Shown piece after piece: positions 54,720 through 64,000 of a stretch of 64,000 nucleotides of DNA. Origin of the DNA: Inhella crocodyli (GTDB lineage Bacteria > Pseudomonadota > Gammaproteobacteria > Burkholderiales > Burkholderiaceae_C); contig NZ_SACM01000003.1 of NCBI RefSeq assembly GCF_004004565.1, forward strand, positions 1 to 64,000, written 5' to 3'. The notes beneath the pieces are model-generated. The model did no database searches. It worked only from the letters and a program-made list of their open reading frames with translations, and had not been told where the DNA came from. The position numbers and the translations under genes are program-made. Positions within the stretch are counted from its first letter, which is position 1, and each line of letters starts with the position of its first letter.

Positions 54720-55234
54720 GCGCCGGGCTGTCCGCCCGCTTCGACACCCGCGTGCTGCGGGTGGCCCCGCTGCACCCCCTGGGTGCAGTGCAAGCGGCCG
54801 ACGCCGCGCCCTTGGCCGCCCTTCGCCATTGGTGCCTGGCCGAGCCGCAGCGGCGCTTGGCCTGGCGCCCGGCCGAGGCCGCCCCGGGGGTCGACCTGGC
54901 GCGGGCCTTGGAGGCCCTGCAGCGCGAGTTGGACGGCGACTTCCAGCTCCTGGCCTTGGCGCCCGGCTGGCCCCGCCTGGCCTTGCGCCTGCGGGTCAAA
55001 CTGGCCGACGCCCTGCCCGCGCGCTGGCGCCCGGCCGATGCGCCGTGGGACGCCGGCTACCTCGCCGACGACCCGGCCGTGCGCGCCGCGCTGCGCCAAT
55101 TCCGGCCGCGCCGCCCCACCCTGATCGTCAGCGACCCGATGCCCGAGGCCGCCCTGCAAGCCAGCCTCGAGGCCCTGCACGCCGCCGCGCCGGGCTTCGC
55201 GCGCCCGGTGCGCCTGCTGGTCCAGCCCGGATGA
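54716..55234 (+). CDS. Uncharacterised protein co-translated with LysR
   Basis: I do not recognise this 172-residue protein. It is soluble, without signal peptide or membrane helix, and rich in Ala, Leu, Arg and Pro. Two segments look well packed: DGDFQLLALAPGWPRLALRLRV in the middle and FRPRRPTLIVSDPMPEAALQA near the end. It has one Cys (in RHWCLAEPQ). The ATGA overlap with the LysR stop means it is probably translated with the regulator and could be its partner or cofactor protein. Confidence 0.6.
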   Translation: MSAGLSARFDTRVLRVAPLHPLGAVQAADAAPLAALRHWCLAEPQRRLAWRPAEAAPGVDLARALEALQRELDGDFQLLALAPGWPRLALRLRVKLADALPARWRPADAPWDAGYLADDPAVRAALRQFRPRRPTLIVSDPMPEAALQASLEALHAAAPGFARPVRLLVQPG

Positions 55235-55238
55235 AGAC

Positions 55239-55814
55239 TCAGGGGGCCCAGACCTCGCGCTCCGTCACCACCACGCCCAAGGGCACGTCGTGCGGCTCGG
55301 CCGCGAAGGCGCACTCGCCCACGCTCCAGGCCAAGCCCACGGCCATCACGCCGGGGTTGGCGGCCAACCAGCGGTCGAAGTAGCCGCCGCCATAGCCCAG
55401 GCGCAGGCCCTCGCGCGTCACGCCCAAGCAGGGCACCAGCACCACGTCGGGGTCGGCCGGCGCGCCGGTGGCCGTGGGAATGCCCATGCCGTCCTTGGCG
55501 CTCGGCGGCTGCCCATTCCACGCGCGGTACTGCATGGCGCCACCGGGCTCGGCGTGCGGCAGGGCCAGGCTCACGCCCGGCAGGGCATGGGCGGCCCAGT
55601 AGGCCGGCGCGTCGAACTCACCCGGCAACGGCCAGTACAGGCCCAGGCACAGCGGCTCCAACTGCTGCATCACCGGCGCCAGTTGCGCCGCCAAGCCGGC
55701 CGGGGCCTGCGCGCCCGCGGGGCTGGCCAGCCAGGCCTGGCGCTCGGCTTTGAGGCGGGTTCTGAGGGCCGCACGCGCCGAGGGCAAGGGGTTTTCGTGT
55801 TCAATGGCGTCCAT
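55239..55814 (-). CDS. 5-formyltetrahydrofolate cyclo-ligase, canonical copy
   Basis: A 191-residue cyclo-ligase with the canonical substrate-binding box RLGYGGGYFDRWL, a basic N-terminal helix ALRTRLKAERQAW and VLVPCLGVTREGLRLGYGGG. It converts 5-formyl-THF to 5,10-methenyl-THF with ATP. AGGA lies 6 nt before ATG 55814, whose codon shares a CATG with the slt start. The second paralogue at 51263-51844 is divergent in the same box. Confidence 0.93.
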   Translation of the reverse strand: MDAIEHENPLPSARAALRTRLKAERQAWLASPAGAQAPAGLAAQLAPVMQQLEPLCLGLYWPLPGEFDAPAYWAAHALPGVSLALPHAEPGGAMQYRAWNGQPPSAKDGMGIPTATGAPADPDVVLVPCLGVTREGLRLGYGGGYFDRWLAANPGVMAVGLAWSVGECAFAAEPHDVPLGVVVTEREVWAP

Positions 55815-57870
55815 GCGTTTCCTGAAGTTGTTGAAGTTCTGTGCCGCGGCGACGGGTGCCGCATTGTTTCTGGCCGGCGCAGCCGCCGGTCAAGCCGCGC
55901 CCGTGGCCGACGACCCCTTGCTCAATGCCGCGCGCGAGGCCTGGCGCAAGCGCGACCGCGCCGACCTGGCGGTGCTGAGCGAGCGCGCCCAAAGCGAGCA
56001 GCACCCGCTGGCCCCTTGGGTGGACTACTGGGCCCTTTTCGCCCGGCTGCCGGCCGCGCAGGTGGCCGACCTGCAGGCCTTCTACCGGCGCTGGCCGGGC
56101 AGCTACGTCGAAGACCGGCTGCGCAACGACTGGTTGCTGGAGCTCGGCCGCCGGCAGGACTGGTCGGCCTTCGCCGCCGACTACCCGAGCTTTCGCATGG
56201 ACGACGACCGCGAGGTGCACTGCCACGCGGTGGTGGCCGAGCACCAGCTCGGCACCGGGCCGCTCAAGCCCGGTGGCACGGCCGCGGAGCCCTTCAAGGT
56301 GCGTGCCTTGGCCGTGTGGCTGGCCCAGCGCGAGGCCACCGAGCCCTGCACGCGCTTGGGCGAGCTGCTGAGCGAAGGCCGCAAGCCGGTGTTCGGCGCG
56401 GCCGAGCACTGGGCCAAGCTGCGCAGCGCCGTCGAGGCCAACCGCTTGGCCACGTTCAAGCAGACCGCCGAGCTCACCGGCCGCCACCAACAAACCCAGC
56501 TGGTGCGCGCCTTCGAAGACCCCACGCGCTACTTGCTGCGCGTGGCAAAGGCCGGCGGTCGCGGCGACCAAGAGGCCGCCGCCGTGGCCCTGGTGCGCCT
56601 GGGCGCTAGCGACACCGACCGCGTCGAGCAGCTGATGCGGCAGACCTGGAGCGCCGCCCTGGCCCCCGACCTGGCGCAGTGGGTCTGGGCGCAAACCGGC
56701 CGCCAGGCCGCGCTGCGCCTGGAGCCCGACGCCGCCGCGCAGTACCAGCGGGCCCTGGCCTTGGGCAAGGCCCCGACCTGGAGCGCCGACACCTGGGCCT
56801 GGGGCGTGCGCGCCGCGCTGCGCGCCAACGGCGGCGCCGGCGACTGGGCCCTGGCGCAGCGCCTGCTGGACGCCATGCCCGAGCCCGTCCGCCAAAGCGA
56901 CCCGGCCTGGGACTACTGGCGTGCGCAAGCCCAGTACCGCAACGCGGCCGAGGGCCCCGAGGGCGAGCCGGCGCGCCGCGCGGCACGTGCCGCCTTGCAG
57001 GCGCAGGTGTCGCCCCTGAACTTTTACGGCCAGCTGGCGGCCGATGAGCTGGGCCTCAAGTGGGCCCTGCCGCCCACGCCCGCCCCGCTCACGGAGGCCG
57101 AGCGCCAGGCCGCGGCGCAGCACGCGGGTCTGAGCCGCGCCCTGCTGCTCATCCGCCACGGCCTGCGCAACGAAGGCGTGCGCGAGTGGAACTTCAGCCT
57201 GCGCGACCTCGGGAACGACCGCGCGCTGCTGGCCGCCGCCCAGCGCGCCTGCGACGCCGAGGTCTGGGACCGCTGCATCAACACCAGCGAGCGCACCAAG
57301 ACCGAGGTCGACCTCGCGCAGCGCTACCCCACCCCCTTCCGCCAGCAGGTGGTGAGCCACGCCCAGGCCGCCGGCCTGCACGCGGCCGACCCCTTCGGCC
57401 TGATCCGCCAAGAGTCCCGCTTCATCACCGACGCCCGCAGCGGCCCCGGGGCCAGCGGCCTGATGCAGGTCATGCCCGCCACCGCCAAGTGGACGGCCAA
57501 GAAGATCGGCCTGAGCGACTACCACCCCAAGCAGATCCACGACGCCGACACCAACCTCAAGATCGGCATGGGCTACCTGCGCCACGTGCTGGCGGCCTTC
57601 GACGGGGCCTTGCCTTTGGCCGCCGCCGCCTACAACGCCGGCCCCGGCCGCCCCACCCGCTGGCGCGAGGGCGTGAGCATGGATGCTGCCGCCTGGGCCG
57701 AGACCATTCCTTTCACCGAGACGCGCGACTACGTGAAGAAGGTGCTGACCAACGCCACCTTGTACGCGCGCCTGCTGGGCCAGCCCGACGCACAGCTGCG
57801 TCAGCGCCTGGGCCAGCGCATCGGCCCGCGTGCAGCGGGCAGCCCCAACCCTGCGGACACCCTGCCATGA
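55813..57870 (+). CDS. slt: Soluble lytic murein transglycosylase
   Basis: A 685-residue periplasmic transglycosylase of the Slt70 type. It has a signal peptide, a long superhelical alpha domain and a C-terminal lysozyme-like domain with catalytic Glu534 in IRQESRF, then GASGLMQVMPATAKWTAKK and AAYNAGPGRPTRW. It cleaves glycan strands to 1,6-anhydromuramoyl products, the molecules that signal through AmpR. Starts at ATG 55813 or 55804. It overlaps the NDUFA9-like gene by 4 nt. Confidence 0.94.
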   Translation: MRFLKLLKFCAAATGAALFLAGAAAGQAAPVADDPLLNAAREAWRKRDRADLAVLSERAQSEQHPLAPWVDYWALFARLPAAQVADLQAFYRRWPGSYVEDRLRNDWLLELGRRQDWSAFAADYPSFRMDDDREVHCHAVVAEHQLGTGPLKPGGTAAEPFKVRALAVWLAQREATEPCTRLGELLSEGRKPVFGAAEHWAKLRSAVEANRLATFKQTAELTGRHQQTQLVRAFEDPTRYLLRVAKAGGRGDQEAAAVALVRLGASDTDRVEQLMRQTWSAALAPDLAQWVWAQTGRQAALRLEPDAAAQYQRALALGKAPTWSADTWAWGVRAALRANGGAGDWALAQRLLDAMPEPVRQSDPAWDYWRAQAQYRNAAEGPEGEPARRAARAALQAQVSPLNFYGQLAADELGLKWALPPTPAPLTEAERQAAAQHAGLSRALLLIRHGLRNEGVREWNFSLRDLGNDRALLAAAQRACDAEVWDRCINTSERTKTEVDLAQRYPTPFRQQVVSHAQAAGLHAADPFGLIRQESRFITDARSGPGASGLMQVMPATAKWTAKKIGLSDYHPKQIHDADTNLKIGMGYLRHVLAAFDGALPLAAAAYNAGPGRPTRWREGVSMDAAAWAETIPFTETRDYVKKVLTNATLYARLLGQPDAQLRQRLGQRIGPRAAGSPNPADTLP

Positions 57871-58838
57871 GCACCCCTTCCCTTCGCGTCCTGGTTCTGG
57901 GCGGCAGCGGCTTCGTCGGCCGCGCGCTGTGCGAGCAATTGCAGCGCGCGGGCCACCGGGTCTCCGTGCCCACCCGCCGCGACCGCCAGGCCATGCCGCT
58001 GGGGCCGTTGCCCGCGCTCACGGTGGTGCGCGGCGACGTGCTTCAGGACCCCGCCCTGCTTGAGCGCCTGCTGCCCGGCCACGACGCGGTGGTCAACCTG
58101 ATCGCCGTGCTGCAGGGCAACCACGAGCGCTTCGAGGCCGTGCACGTCGCCTGGCCGCGTCGCTTGGCGCAGGCCTGCCTGGCCGCCGGCGTGACCCGCC
58201 TGGTGCACGTCAGCGCCTTGGGCGTGGACGCCAAGGTGGACGGCGACGACAGCGCCCCCTCGCGCTACCTGCGCTCCAAAGGCCGGGGCGAGGCCGCGCT
58301 GCGGGCCCACGCCGGCTTGCGCCTGACGGTGCTGCGCCCCTCGGTGATCTTTGGCGCGCAAGACCGCTTCTTGAACCTGTTTGCCAAGCTGCAGGCCCTG
58401 TTCCCCGTGATGCCCTTGGCCGGGGCCAGCGCGCAGCTGCAACCGGTGTGGGTGGGCGACGTGGCCGAGGCCATCGCGCGCTGCTTGGTGTGGCGCGAGA
58501 CCGAGGGCCAAACCTACGAACTTGCCGGCCCCGAGGTGCACACGCTCAAGGCCCTGGTGCAACTGGCCGGCACGGTGAGCGGACATCCCCGCCCCGTGCT
58601 GCCGCTGCCGGGCCCGCTGGCCTTCGCCCAGGCCCTGGCCATGGAGTGCCTGCCGGGCGAACCCTTGTTGAGCCGCGACAACCTGGGCTCGCTGAAGGTG
58701 GCCAACGTGGCCACCGGCCGACTGCCGGGCTTGCGCGAGCTGGGCATCACGGCCCACAGCCTGGCGGCCGTGGTCCCGAGCTACCTGGCCCCCGGCCAGG
58801 GCGTCGCCCGCCTGGACGGCCTGCGGGGCCGGCGCTGA
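57867..58838 (+). CDS. Complex I NDUFA9-subunit-like NAD(P)-binding protein
   Basis: A 323-residue extended SDR protein, the family annotated as complex I NDUFA9 subunit in bacteria. The dinucleotide motif is VLVLGGSGFVGRALCEQLQ, and the SALGVDA and YLRSKGRGEAALR segments correspond to the SDR core; the usual Tyr-x-x-x-Lys is seen as YLRSK. In bacteria its role is not established. It overlaps the slt stop by 4 nt, so it is likely translated with it. Confidence 0.85.
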   Translation: MSTPSLRVLVLGGSGFVGRALCEQLQRAGHRVSVPTRRDRQAMPLGPLPALTVVRGDVLQDPALLERLLPGHDAVVNLIAVLQGNHERFEAVHVAWPRRLAQACLAAGVTRLVHVSALGVDAKVDGDDSAPSRYLRSKGRGEAALRAHAGLRLTVLRPSVIFGAQDRFLNLFAKLQALFPVMPLAGASAQLQPVWVGDVAEAIARCLVWRETEGQTYELAGPEVHTLKALVQLAGTVSGHPRPVLPLPGPLAFAQALAMECLPGEPLLSRDNLGSLKVANVATGRLPGLRELGITAHSLAAVVPSYLAPGQGVARLDGLRGRR

Positions 58839-58952
58839 CGCGCACAAAGTGGTGAATTCACGCCGGCCCTAGGGAAACACCCAAGGGCTCGCGTCAGCCC
58901 GGCTTCAGGGTGCGTGGCTACGCTCGAACATCGCACTTCATTGAATGAGGCC

Positions 58953-60527
58953 ATGTTCAATCTCAACCGGTGGCGCATCTCCCAACGCTTCTTGCTCGTC
59001 ATGGGCCTGTTTTGGGTGGCCTTCGCCTTCGTGGCTGGGCTCAGCCTGTGGGGCTTGTTCCGCGAGGCAGGCGATCTTTCCGACGTGGCCGAGCGACGGT
59101 TGCCGGTCATCTCGAAGCTGGAGCACTTGATCAAAAACAACCAGGCCAATCGGCTGGAAGTGCTGCTGATGTTCCAGCACGCGCCCGACAGCCCCACCGC
59201 GGCGCTGCACGACCACCCCTTGACCTTGCACTTCGACGCTTTTCAAAAGCGGCGGGACGCGAACCAAGCCCTTTGGGCTGACATCAAAGCCAGCATCTCC
59301 GATCCCGAAGGCCTGCGCCTCCTCGCGGACACGGACATCAAACGCAAAGCCTGGATCGACAAGGCCGACGCCGCGATCAAGGCCATACAGGCCGGGGACT
59401 CCAGCCCCGCCACGGTAGGCGCCTTCCTCGCCGCCGGGCGCGCAGAAGGCAAGGCCTTGTTCGACGCGGTCGAACTGCTCATCGACCACCAGGAGGACTT
59501 GACACAAGCCGCGGCCGACGGCGCCCAGCGAAACGCCCAGCGTACGTTGTGGATCATCGTGGGCCTTGCCGTGCTCGTCGGCATCCCGGCCACCTGGATG
59601 TTCCTGAGTCTGTTGGCCCGCATTCGAATGGGCTTTGCACAGGCCGACGAGGTGGCTACGGCAATCGCCCAAGGAGACTTGCGCGTGGACACCGACGCCG
59701 AGGGGCACGACGAGATCAGTCACCTGCTGCACCAGATGCACGACATGCGGCTTCGACTGCTTGAACTGATTCGCTCCGTGAAGCAGGCCGCCGAAGGCGT
59801 GCAGGTCGCCGCCAGCGAGGTGGCCGACGGCAACATGGACTTGTCCGCCCGTACCGAACAAACGGCCAGCAACTTGCAGCAGACGGCGAGCACCACGGAC
59901 GAACTCAGTACCACGGTGCGGCAAAACGCCGACAACGCCCAACAGGCCAATGCCCTGGCCCAAAACGCCTCCGAGGTGGCTGGGCGGGGCGGCCAGGTGG
60001 TGGGGGACGTGGTGTCCACCATGCGCGGGATTCATGACAGCTCCCGCAAGATCGCCGACATCATCGGCGTCATCGACGGCATCGCCTTCCAAACCAACAT
60101 CCTGGCCCTGAACGCCGCCGTGGAAGCCGCGCGCGCAGGCGAAGCCGGTCGCGGCTTCGCCGTGGTGGCCAGCGAGGTGCGCAACTTGGCGCAGCGCAGC
60201 GCCGATGCTGCCAAGGAGATCAAGAGCCTGATCGGCGCCAGCGTCGATCACGTTGAGCAGGGGACGCAACTGGTGGACCGGGCCGGTGCCACCATGACCG
60301 ACGTCGTGAGCGCCATCGAGCGCGTCAGCGCCATCGTGGGCGAGATCAGCCGTGCCAGTGCCGAGCAAAGCGAAGGCGTCGGACTGGTCGGTCAATCCTT
60401 GAGCCAAATGGACCAAGCCACTCAGCAGAACGCAGCCCTCGTGGAGCAAAGCGCCGCGGCCGCCGCCAGTTTGCGCGACCAAGCCAACCAGTTGGTCGAC
60501 GCCGTGGCCGGCTTCAAGTTGCCCTGA
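58953..60527 (+). CDS. Methyl-accepting chemotaxis protein with 4HB sensor
   Basis: A 524-residue chemoreceptor: N-terminal membrane helix, four-helix-bundle ligand domain (about 35-185), second membrane helix ([20 protein letters not shown]), HAMP and signalling domain. The tip [30 protein letters not shown] is the same as that of the receptor at 49711. It has no CheR-binding tail. ATG 58953 is used. The porin and binding-protein operon lies convergently 70 bp downstream. Confidence 0.92.
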   Translation: MFNLNRWRISQRFLLVMGLFWVAFAFVAGLSLWGLFREAGDLSDVAERRLPVISKLEHLIKNNQANRLEVLLMFQHAPDSPTAALHDHPLTLHFDAFQKRRDANQALWADIKASISDPEGLRLLADTDIKRKAWIDKADAAIKAIQAGDSSPATVGAFLAAGRAEGKALFDAVELLIDHQEDLTQAAADGAQRNAQRTLWIIVGLAVLVGIPATWMFLSLLARIRMGFAQADEVATAIAQGDLRVDTDAEGHDEISHLLHQMHDMRLRLLELIRSVKQAAEGVQVAASEVADGNMDLSARTEQTASNLQQTASTTDELSTTVRQNADNAQQANALAQNASEVAGRGGQVVGDVVSTMRGIHDSSRKIADIIGVIDGIAFQTNILALNAAVEAARAGEAGRGFAVVASEVRNLAQRSADAAKEIKSLIGASVDHVEQGTQLVDRAGATMTDVVSAIERVSAIVGEISRASAEQSEGVGLVGQSLSQMDQATQQNAALVEQSAAAAASLRDQANQLVDAVAGFKLP

Positions 60528-60599
60528 ACGCCAGAGGACCGCCACCTTGCGTGGCGAGCCCCTGGCTTCATCGGCCTGGGCGAGCGCCCAAGGTCGCAC

Positions 60600-61031
60600 T
60601 CAATCCAAGGTCAACGCCACCTTCACGCTGCCGTCCACCGAGCCCTTGTCGATGTAGCCGATGGCGTCGGGATTGGCCGCGACGAACTTCTTCACGTCGG
60701 CGGCCGTGGCCATTTCCTTCGGTGGCGTGGCCTTGCCCGAGAAGGCCAAGCGAGCCCAGGTGGCCTTCACCTGCGAGCCGGTTTTGCCCGCGGCCTTCGT
60801 GTAGAACTGCTCGCGCGCCGGGTTGCCTTCGGGCAGGTCCACCGCCTGCGCCACCCCACCCGGCAGGCTGTTGGTTTTGCCCATGAACATGGACGCCACC
60901 TGCTCGGCGCTCAAGCCGCTGGCGCTGCTTTTGGGGTTGACGATGACGGCCACTTGCGCGTGGCTCAGGCCCGCCGCCAGCCCCAAGCCCAGGGCCAGGC
61001 CGACGCGAACCACGGTTGTGTTGAATCGCAT
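60600..61031 (-). CDS. Single-lobe phosphate-type substrate-binding protein
   Basis: A 143-residue periplasmic protein with signal peptide (cleavage near LSHAQ) and the N-terminal lobe of the PstS-like fold (VAVIVNPKSSASGLSAEQVASMFMGK and EQFYTKAAGK). It is half the length of a full PstS, so the second lobe is absent. GAGGAG lies 6 nt before ATG 61031. It follows the OprO-like porin by 10 bp. Such pairs are seen in other proteobacteria, with the ligand unproven. Confidence 0.85.
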   Translation of the reverse strand: MRFNTTVVRVGLALGLGLAAGLSHAQVAVIVNPKSSASGLSAEQVASMFMGKTNSLPGGVAQAVDLPEGNPAREQFYTKAAGKTGSQVKATWARLAFSGKATPPKEMATAADVKKFVAANPDAIGYIDKGSVDGSVKVALTLD

Positions 61032-61041
61032 GGCGGGCTCC

Positions 61042-62187
61042 TCAGAAGACGACGTCGTAGGCGACGCTCAGCACACGCGCCTTGCCCGAGAACGCGGGCA
61101 CCGTCTTGTCCTTGACCTGGTCGATCTGGAACTTCAGCGCCCCGCCCTTGTGCACGTCATAGCGCAGCGCCAGGGTGCGCGTGTCCAGCTTCACCGGCAC
61201 GTAGGTGTTGGCCTCGAAGCGGGTCTTTTCCTTGTACCCACTCAGGCCCGCCGTCACCGTGAAGCCGCCGAACATCCGGCCCAAGGTGATCAGGTGGAAG
61301 TCGGCGTCGTAGCCCACCGCGTTCATGCGCTTGGCCTTGCCGAATTCGCTGCGCAGCTGCCACTCGTCCCAGTCGCCGTTGAACACGAGACCGAGGAAAT
61401 CTTGGCTGGCCTTGGTGCTGCCATCGAACAGAACGGCTTGGTCGCCCGTGGTTTGGTCCTTCGCTTGGAACTTGGTGCGCGTGTAGCTGATGCGCCCGGT
61501 GAACCAGTCCTTGCTCATCTCCAGCGAGAGGCCGGTCACGCCGCTCCACTTCACCTCCACCGGATCGGGGCCGAACAAGGTCGAGTAGGGGTTGTCGCGG
61601 CTCTTTTCGGCGCCGGCATAGGCCTCGGCGCGCAGCGACCAGTCGCCCAGGCTGCGCGTGGTGCTCAGGCTCGCGCCGTTGTAGTTGACGACGTCCCAGC
61701 CGTACACGTCGGGCGAGGGGCGGATCGTGTTGTAGGCAAAGCCCACGTCCTGGAAGTCGGAGTAGTAGTACAGCGGCAGGCGCTTGCGGCCCACTTGCAG
61801 CTTCCACTCGGGCGTGGGCGACCAGGTGAGGTAGGCCCACTCCAGGTTGACGCGCTGGTCCTTCAAGGTGCGCGCCGTCACCTGCGCCGTGGCCGACCAC
61901 TGCCGGTTGAAGCTGTAGTCGGCCTGCACGCCTGCGCGGGTCTCGCGGTTCAAGGCCAAATCGTCGGTGTAAACCGCGCCGGTGCCCCAGTTGGCCACGT
62001 ACCGGGTGCACGCCTCGTTGTACTTGTCGGCCAGGGAATCGACGGGCACACAACTGCCGCTGGTCTTGCCCGCCACCACCGAGGCAAAGCCGCTCAGCTT
62101 GAGGTCATCGGCCTGAGCGGGCGCCGCCACGACCAGCGCGCAGCAGGCCGCCGCCACCGCTTTCTTGTTGCTCCAGCAAATCTTCAT
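61042..62187 (-). CDS. Outer-membrane beta-barrel porin, OprO/phosphate-porin-like
   Basis: A 381-residue porin-like barrel. It has a signal peptide, then strands with the pattern ADYSFNRQWSATAQVTART and LNLEWAYLTWSPTPEWKLQVGR, and a C-terminal aromatic end (VAYDVVF). A single Cys pair in the mature N-terminal loop (residues near 48 and 64) may form a disulfide. GGAG lies 6 nt before ATG 62187. Together with the one-lobe binding protein it suggests uptake of an anion or small ligand across the outer membrane. Confidence 0.82.
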   Translation of the reverse strand: MKICWSNKKAVAAACCALVVAAPAQADDLKLSGFASVVAGKTSGSCVPVDSLADKYNEACTRYVANWGTGAVYTDDLALNRETRAGVQADYSFNRQWSATAQVTARTLKDQRVNLEWAYLTWSPTPEWKLQVGRKRLPLYYYSDFQDVGFAYNTIRPSPDVYGWDVVNYNGASLSTTRSLGDWSLRAEAYAGAEKSRDNPYSTLFGPDPVEVKWSGVTGLSLEMSKDWFTGRISYTRTKFQAKDQTTGDQAVLFDGSTKASQDFLGLVFNGDWDEWQLRSEFGKAKRMNAVGYDADFHLITLGRMFGGFTVTAGLSGYKEKTRFEANTYVPVKLDTRTLALRYDVHKGGALKFQIDQVKDKTVPAFSGKARVLSVAYDVVF

Positions 62188-62243
62188 CGAGATCTCCATG
62201 GGTGAACACAAAGCTGCAAGGCAGGAGGCGGTGCAGCCCCTCC

Positions 62244-62274
62244 CTTATAGCCAGTCCCGGTTCCCTTGGTGCAA
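62244..62274 (-). promoter_or_regulatory. Putative promoter of the porin/binding-protein operon
   Basis: On the minus strand TTGCAC (62269-62274) and TATAAG (62244-62249) are 19 bp apart. The -10 is a good match; the -35 is fair and the spacer slightly long. It lies about 57 bp before the porin start. The remaining sequence to the GST gene holds nothing else recognised. Confidence 0.4.
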
Positions 62275-62387
62275 TCGTTGCCAAAGAGCGACGCCGGCGG
62301 GCGCCGGCCCCTGATCAATCGCGGCCTCATTTCGCATCAATCGCGCGTCGCATCCCGGCACACTGGCGGCCAGCAAGGAGATCCGGC

Positions 62388-63086
62388 ATGCAACTCGTCA
62401 TCGGCAACAAGAACTACTCGTCCTGGTCCATGCGCCCCTGGGTGCTGCTGACCCACTTCGGCATCCCCTTCACCGAGGTGATGCTGCGCTTCGACACCTT
62501 CCAAGAAGGCTCGCGCTTCAAAACCGCCGCCGCGCAGTACAGCGCCACGGGTAAGGTGCCGGTGCTGGTGGAGGACGACGGCTTCGTCACCTGGGACACC
62601 CTGGCCATCGCCGAGCGCGTGGCCGAGCTGGCCCCGCAGCACGCCGTGTGGCCCACCGACCCGCTTCAGCGCGCCCGCGCCCGCAGCCTGGCCGCCACCA
62701 TGCACAGCGGCTTTGGCGACCTGCGCCGCCTGTGCCCCATGAACATCGACGCCGAGCTGGCCGCCGTGGGCCGCCGCCTGCTGGCCACCGAGCCCGGCCT
62801 GAAGGCCGACCTGGCGCGCCTGGAGGCCCTGTGGGGGCCCGAGCTGCAGCGCCATGGTGGCCCCTTCCTTTTTGGGCCTTTCAGCGCCGCCGACGCCTTC
62901 TTCGCCCCCGTGGCCATGCGCGTCACGCGCTACGGCCTGCCCCTGTCGGCCCCGGCCCAGGCCTACGTCCAGGCCCTGTGCGACAACGCCGCCGTGCAGG
63001 CCTGGGTGGCCGGCGCCCTGGCCGAGAAGGACTTCGTGGCCGAGGACGAGCCCTACCGCACCGACCCCGCCCAGCCCTTCGTCTGA
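62388..63086 (+). CDS. Glutathione S-transferase family protein
   Basis: A 232-residue GST. The thioredoxin-like N-terminal domain reads [15 protein letters not shown] (catalytic Ser in SSW), with cis-Pro GKVPVL; the helical C-terminal domain follows ([19 protein letters not shown]). AAGGAG lies 7 nt before ATG 62388. It conjugates glutathione to unspecified electrophiles or reduces disulfides. The cca gene begins 34 bp downstream. Confidence 0.9.
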   Translation: MQLVIGNKNYSSWSMRPWVLLTHFGIPFTEVMLRFDTFQEGSRFKTAAAQYSATGKVPVLVEDDGFVTWDTLAIAERVAELAPQHAVWPTDPLQRARARSLAATMHSGFGDLRRLCPMNIDAELAAVGRRLLATEPGLKADLARLEALWGPELQRHGGPFLFGPFSAADAFFAPVAMRVTRYGLPLSAPAQAYVQALCDNAAVQAWVAGALAEKDFVAEDEPYRTDPAQPFV

Positions 63087-63120
63087 CGCCCCTGGGGCGG
63101 GGCTTGCGACACTCCGCCCC

Positions 63121-64000
63121 ATGGAGATCTACGAAGTCGGCGGCGCCGTGCGCGACGCCCTGCTGGGCCAGCCCGTCAGCGACCGGGATTACGTCGTCGT
63201 GGGCGCCACGCCGGAGCAGATGCTGGCCCAAGGCTTTCAGCCCGTGGGCAAGGACTTCCCGGTCTTTCTTCACCCCGAGACGCACGCCGAGTACGCGCTG
63301 GCCCGCACCGAGCGCAAGACCGGCCCCGGCTACAAAGGCTTTGCCGTGCACGCCGCGCCCGGCGTCACGCTGGAAGACGACCTGGCCCGGCGCGACCTCA
63401 CCGTCAACGCCATCGCCCGCGCGGCCGACGGCACGCTGATCGACCCCTTCCACGGCCAGCAGGACCTGCGCGACCGCGTCCTGCGCCACGTCAGCCCCGC
63501 CTTCGAGGAAGACCCGGTGCGCATCCTGCGCCTGGCGCGCTTCGCAGCGCGCTGGCCGGACTTCACCGTCGCCCCCGAAACCCTGGCCCTGTGCCAGCGC
63601 ATGGTCGAGGCCGGCGAGGTGGACCACCTGGTGCCCGAACGCGTGTGGCAAGAAATCGCCCGCGGCCTGATGGAGGGGGGCCCCGCGCGGATGCTGGCCG
63701 TGCTGCGCGACTGCGGCGCGCTGGCGCGGCTGGCACCGGAGCTGGACGCGCTGTGGGGCGTGCCCCAGCCCCTGGAGCACCACCCCGAGGGCGACACCGG
63801 CACGCACATCGAGCTGGTGCTGGCCGAGTGCGTGAAGGCCGCCGCCCCGCTGACCGTGCGCTTCGCCGCGCTGACGCACGACCTGGGCAAGGCCCTGACC
63901 CCCGCGCACGAACTGCCCCGCCACATCGGCCACGACGCCAAGGGCCGCAAGCCGCTCAAGGCCCTGTGCGAGCGCTGGAAGGTGCCGGGCGACTGCCGCG
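63121..64000 (+). CDS. cca: Multifunctional CCA tRNA nucleotidyltransferase (3-prime end outside the window)
   Basis: The first 293 codons of a class II CCA-adding enzyme. It has the nucleotide-binding GGAVRD (7-12) and DRDYVVVG, the two-metal [17 protein letters not shown] region, and a C-terminal HD phosphodiesterase domain (THDLGKA with His253 and Asp254). This HD type also has 2-prime-phosphatase and phosphodiesterase activity. It restores or repairs the 3-prime CCA of tRNA. The open frame continues past the end of the window, so the gene is partial only because of the cut. Confidence 0.95.
   Translation, partial: MEIYEVGGAVRDALLGQPVSDRDYVVVGATPEQMLAQGFQPVGKDFPVFLHPETHAEYALARTERKTGPGYKGFAVHAAPGVTLEDDLARRDLTVNAIARAADGTLIDPFHGQQDLRDRVLRHVSPAFEEDPVRILRLARFAARWPDFTVAPETLALCQRMVEAGEVDHLVPERVWQEIARGLMEGGPARMLAVLRDCGALARLAPELDALWGVPQPLEHHPEGDTGTHIELVLAECVKAAAPLTVRFAALTHDLGKALTPAHELPRHIGHDAKGRKPLKALCERWKVPGDCR

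Noticed and set aside
58839-58952. Possible flagellar sigma28 promoter before the second chemoreceptor
   Set aside because: CAAA and GCCGGCCC are present, but the spacer is 13 bp instead of 15 and the -10 lacks the ATAA end, so it is too weak.

Overview
The window looks like chromosome of a high-GC Gram-negative betaproteobacterium of the order Burkholderiales, probably Comamonadaceae or a close relative. The basis is the permease-less regulatory PTS (EIIA-HPr-EI), the Gram-negative porins with C-terminal Phe, the rsmI/yraN/diaA/dolP, ybeY-phoH and dac-ybeD-lipB-lipA neighbourhoods, HemJ beside HemB, DUF1840 and DUF2917 proteins, and a divergent AmpR/class A beta-lactamase pair. No phage, insertion sequence, CRISPR array or tRNA was found. 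Genes are packed tightly, and many neighbours share ATGA, GTGA or TTGA stop/start overlaps.

Layout. At the left edge a strong promoter with an A-tract upstream points out of the window and is probably the start of an rRNA operon. 0.35-3.4 kb: ptsI, ptsH, EIIA and a lipoprotein. 3.5-5.2 kb: a degenerate kinase-like signalling protein and a TlpA thioredoxin. 5.2-11.3 kb, minus strand: lipA, lipB, ybeD, dacA, a hydrolase, a 2Fe-2S protein, a VanZ protein and hemJ, with one Sel1 gene inserted on the other strand. 11.3-18.8 kb: a candidate small RNA, hemB, corA, ybeY-phoH, a NarL-type two-component pair, then ruvAB. 18.9-21.5 kb: a porin, a DUF1840 protein and an HD-GYP protein. 21.6-30.9 kb: thiolase and glycerate kinase, facing a probable operon read from a MerR-type promoter (ene-reductase, IorAB molybdenum hydroxylase, enoyl-CoA hydratase, PaaH). 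31-36.5 kb: a GGDEF/degenerate EAL protein, cobT-cobS-cobC and an ATPase-STAS-like fusion. 36.5-42.4 kb: a reductase and its divergent LysR, the DAHP synthase gene aroG behind an aromatic-rich leader peptide and terminator, an unrecognised membrane protein, and tldD. 42.5-49.6 kb: rsmI/yraN/diaA/dolP, a 3-hydroxyisobutyrate dehydrogenase-like gene, pepQ, an AmpR-like regulator and a class A beta-lactamase. 49.7-64 kb: two chemoreceptors, two 5-formyl-THF cyclo-ligase paralogues, small regulators, a lytic transglycosylase, an NDUFA9-like protein, a porin with a one-lobe binding protein, a GST, and a cca gene cut by the window edge.

Strongest observations. (1) A complete attenuator in front of aroG: a 20-residue leader peptide with seven consecutive positions Tyr-Phe-Arg-Phe-Trp-Phe-Phe, followed by RNA segments that can form either a terminator or an anti-terminator. 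(2) A roughly 110-nt candidate small RNA between hemJ and hemB, with its own promoter, an anti-Shine-Dalgarno-like loop and a terminator. (3) A classic 19-bp-spacer MerR promoter controlling a catabolic or redox operon. These were found by reading the sequence; no database or folding program was run.
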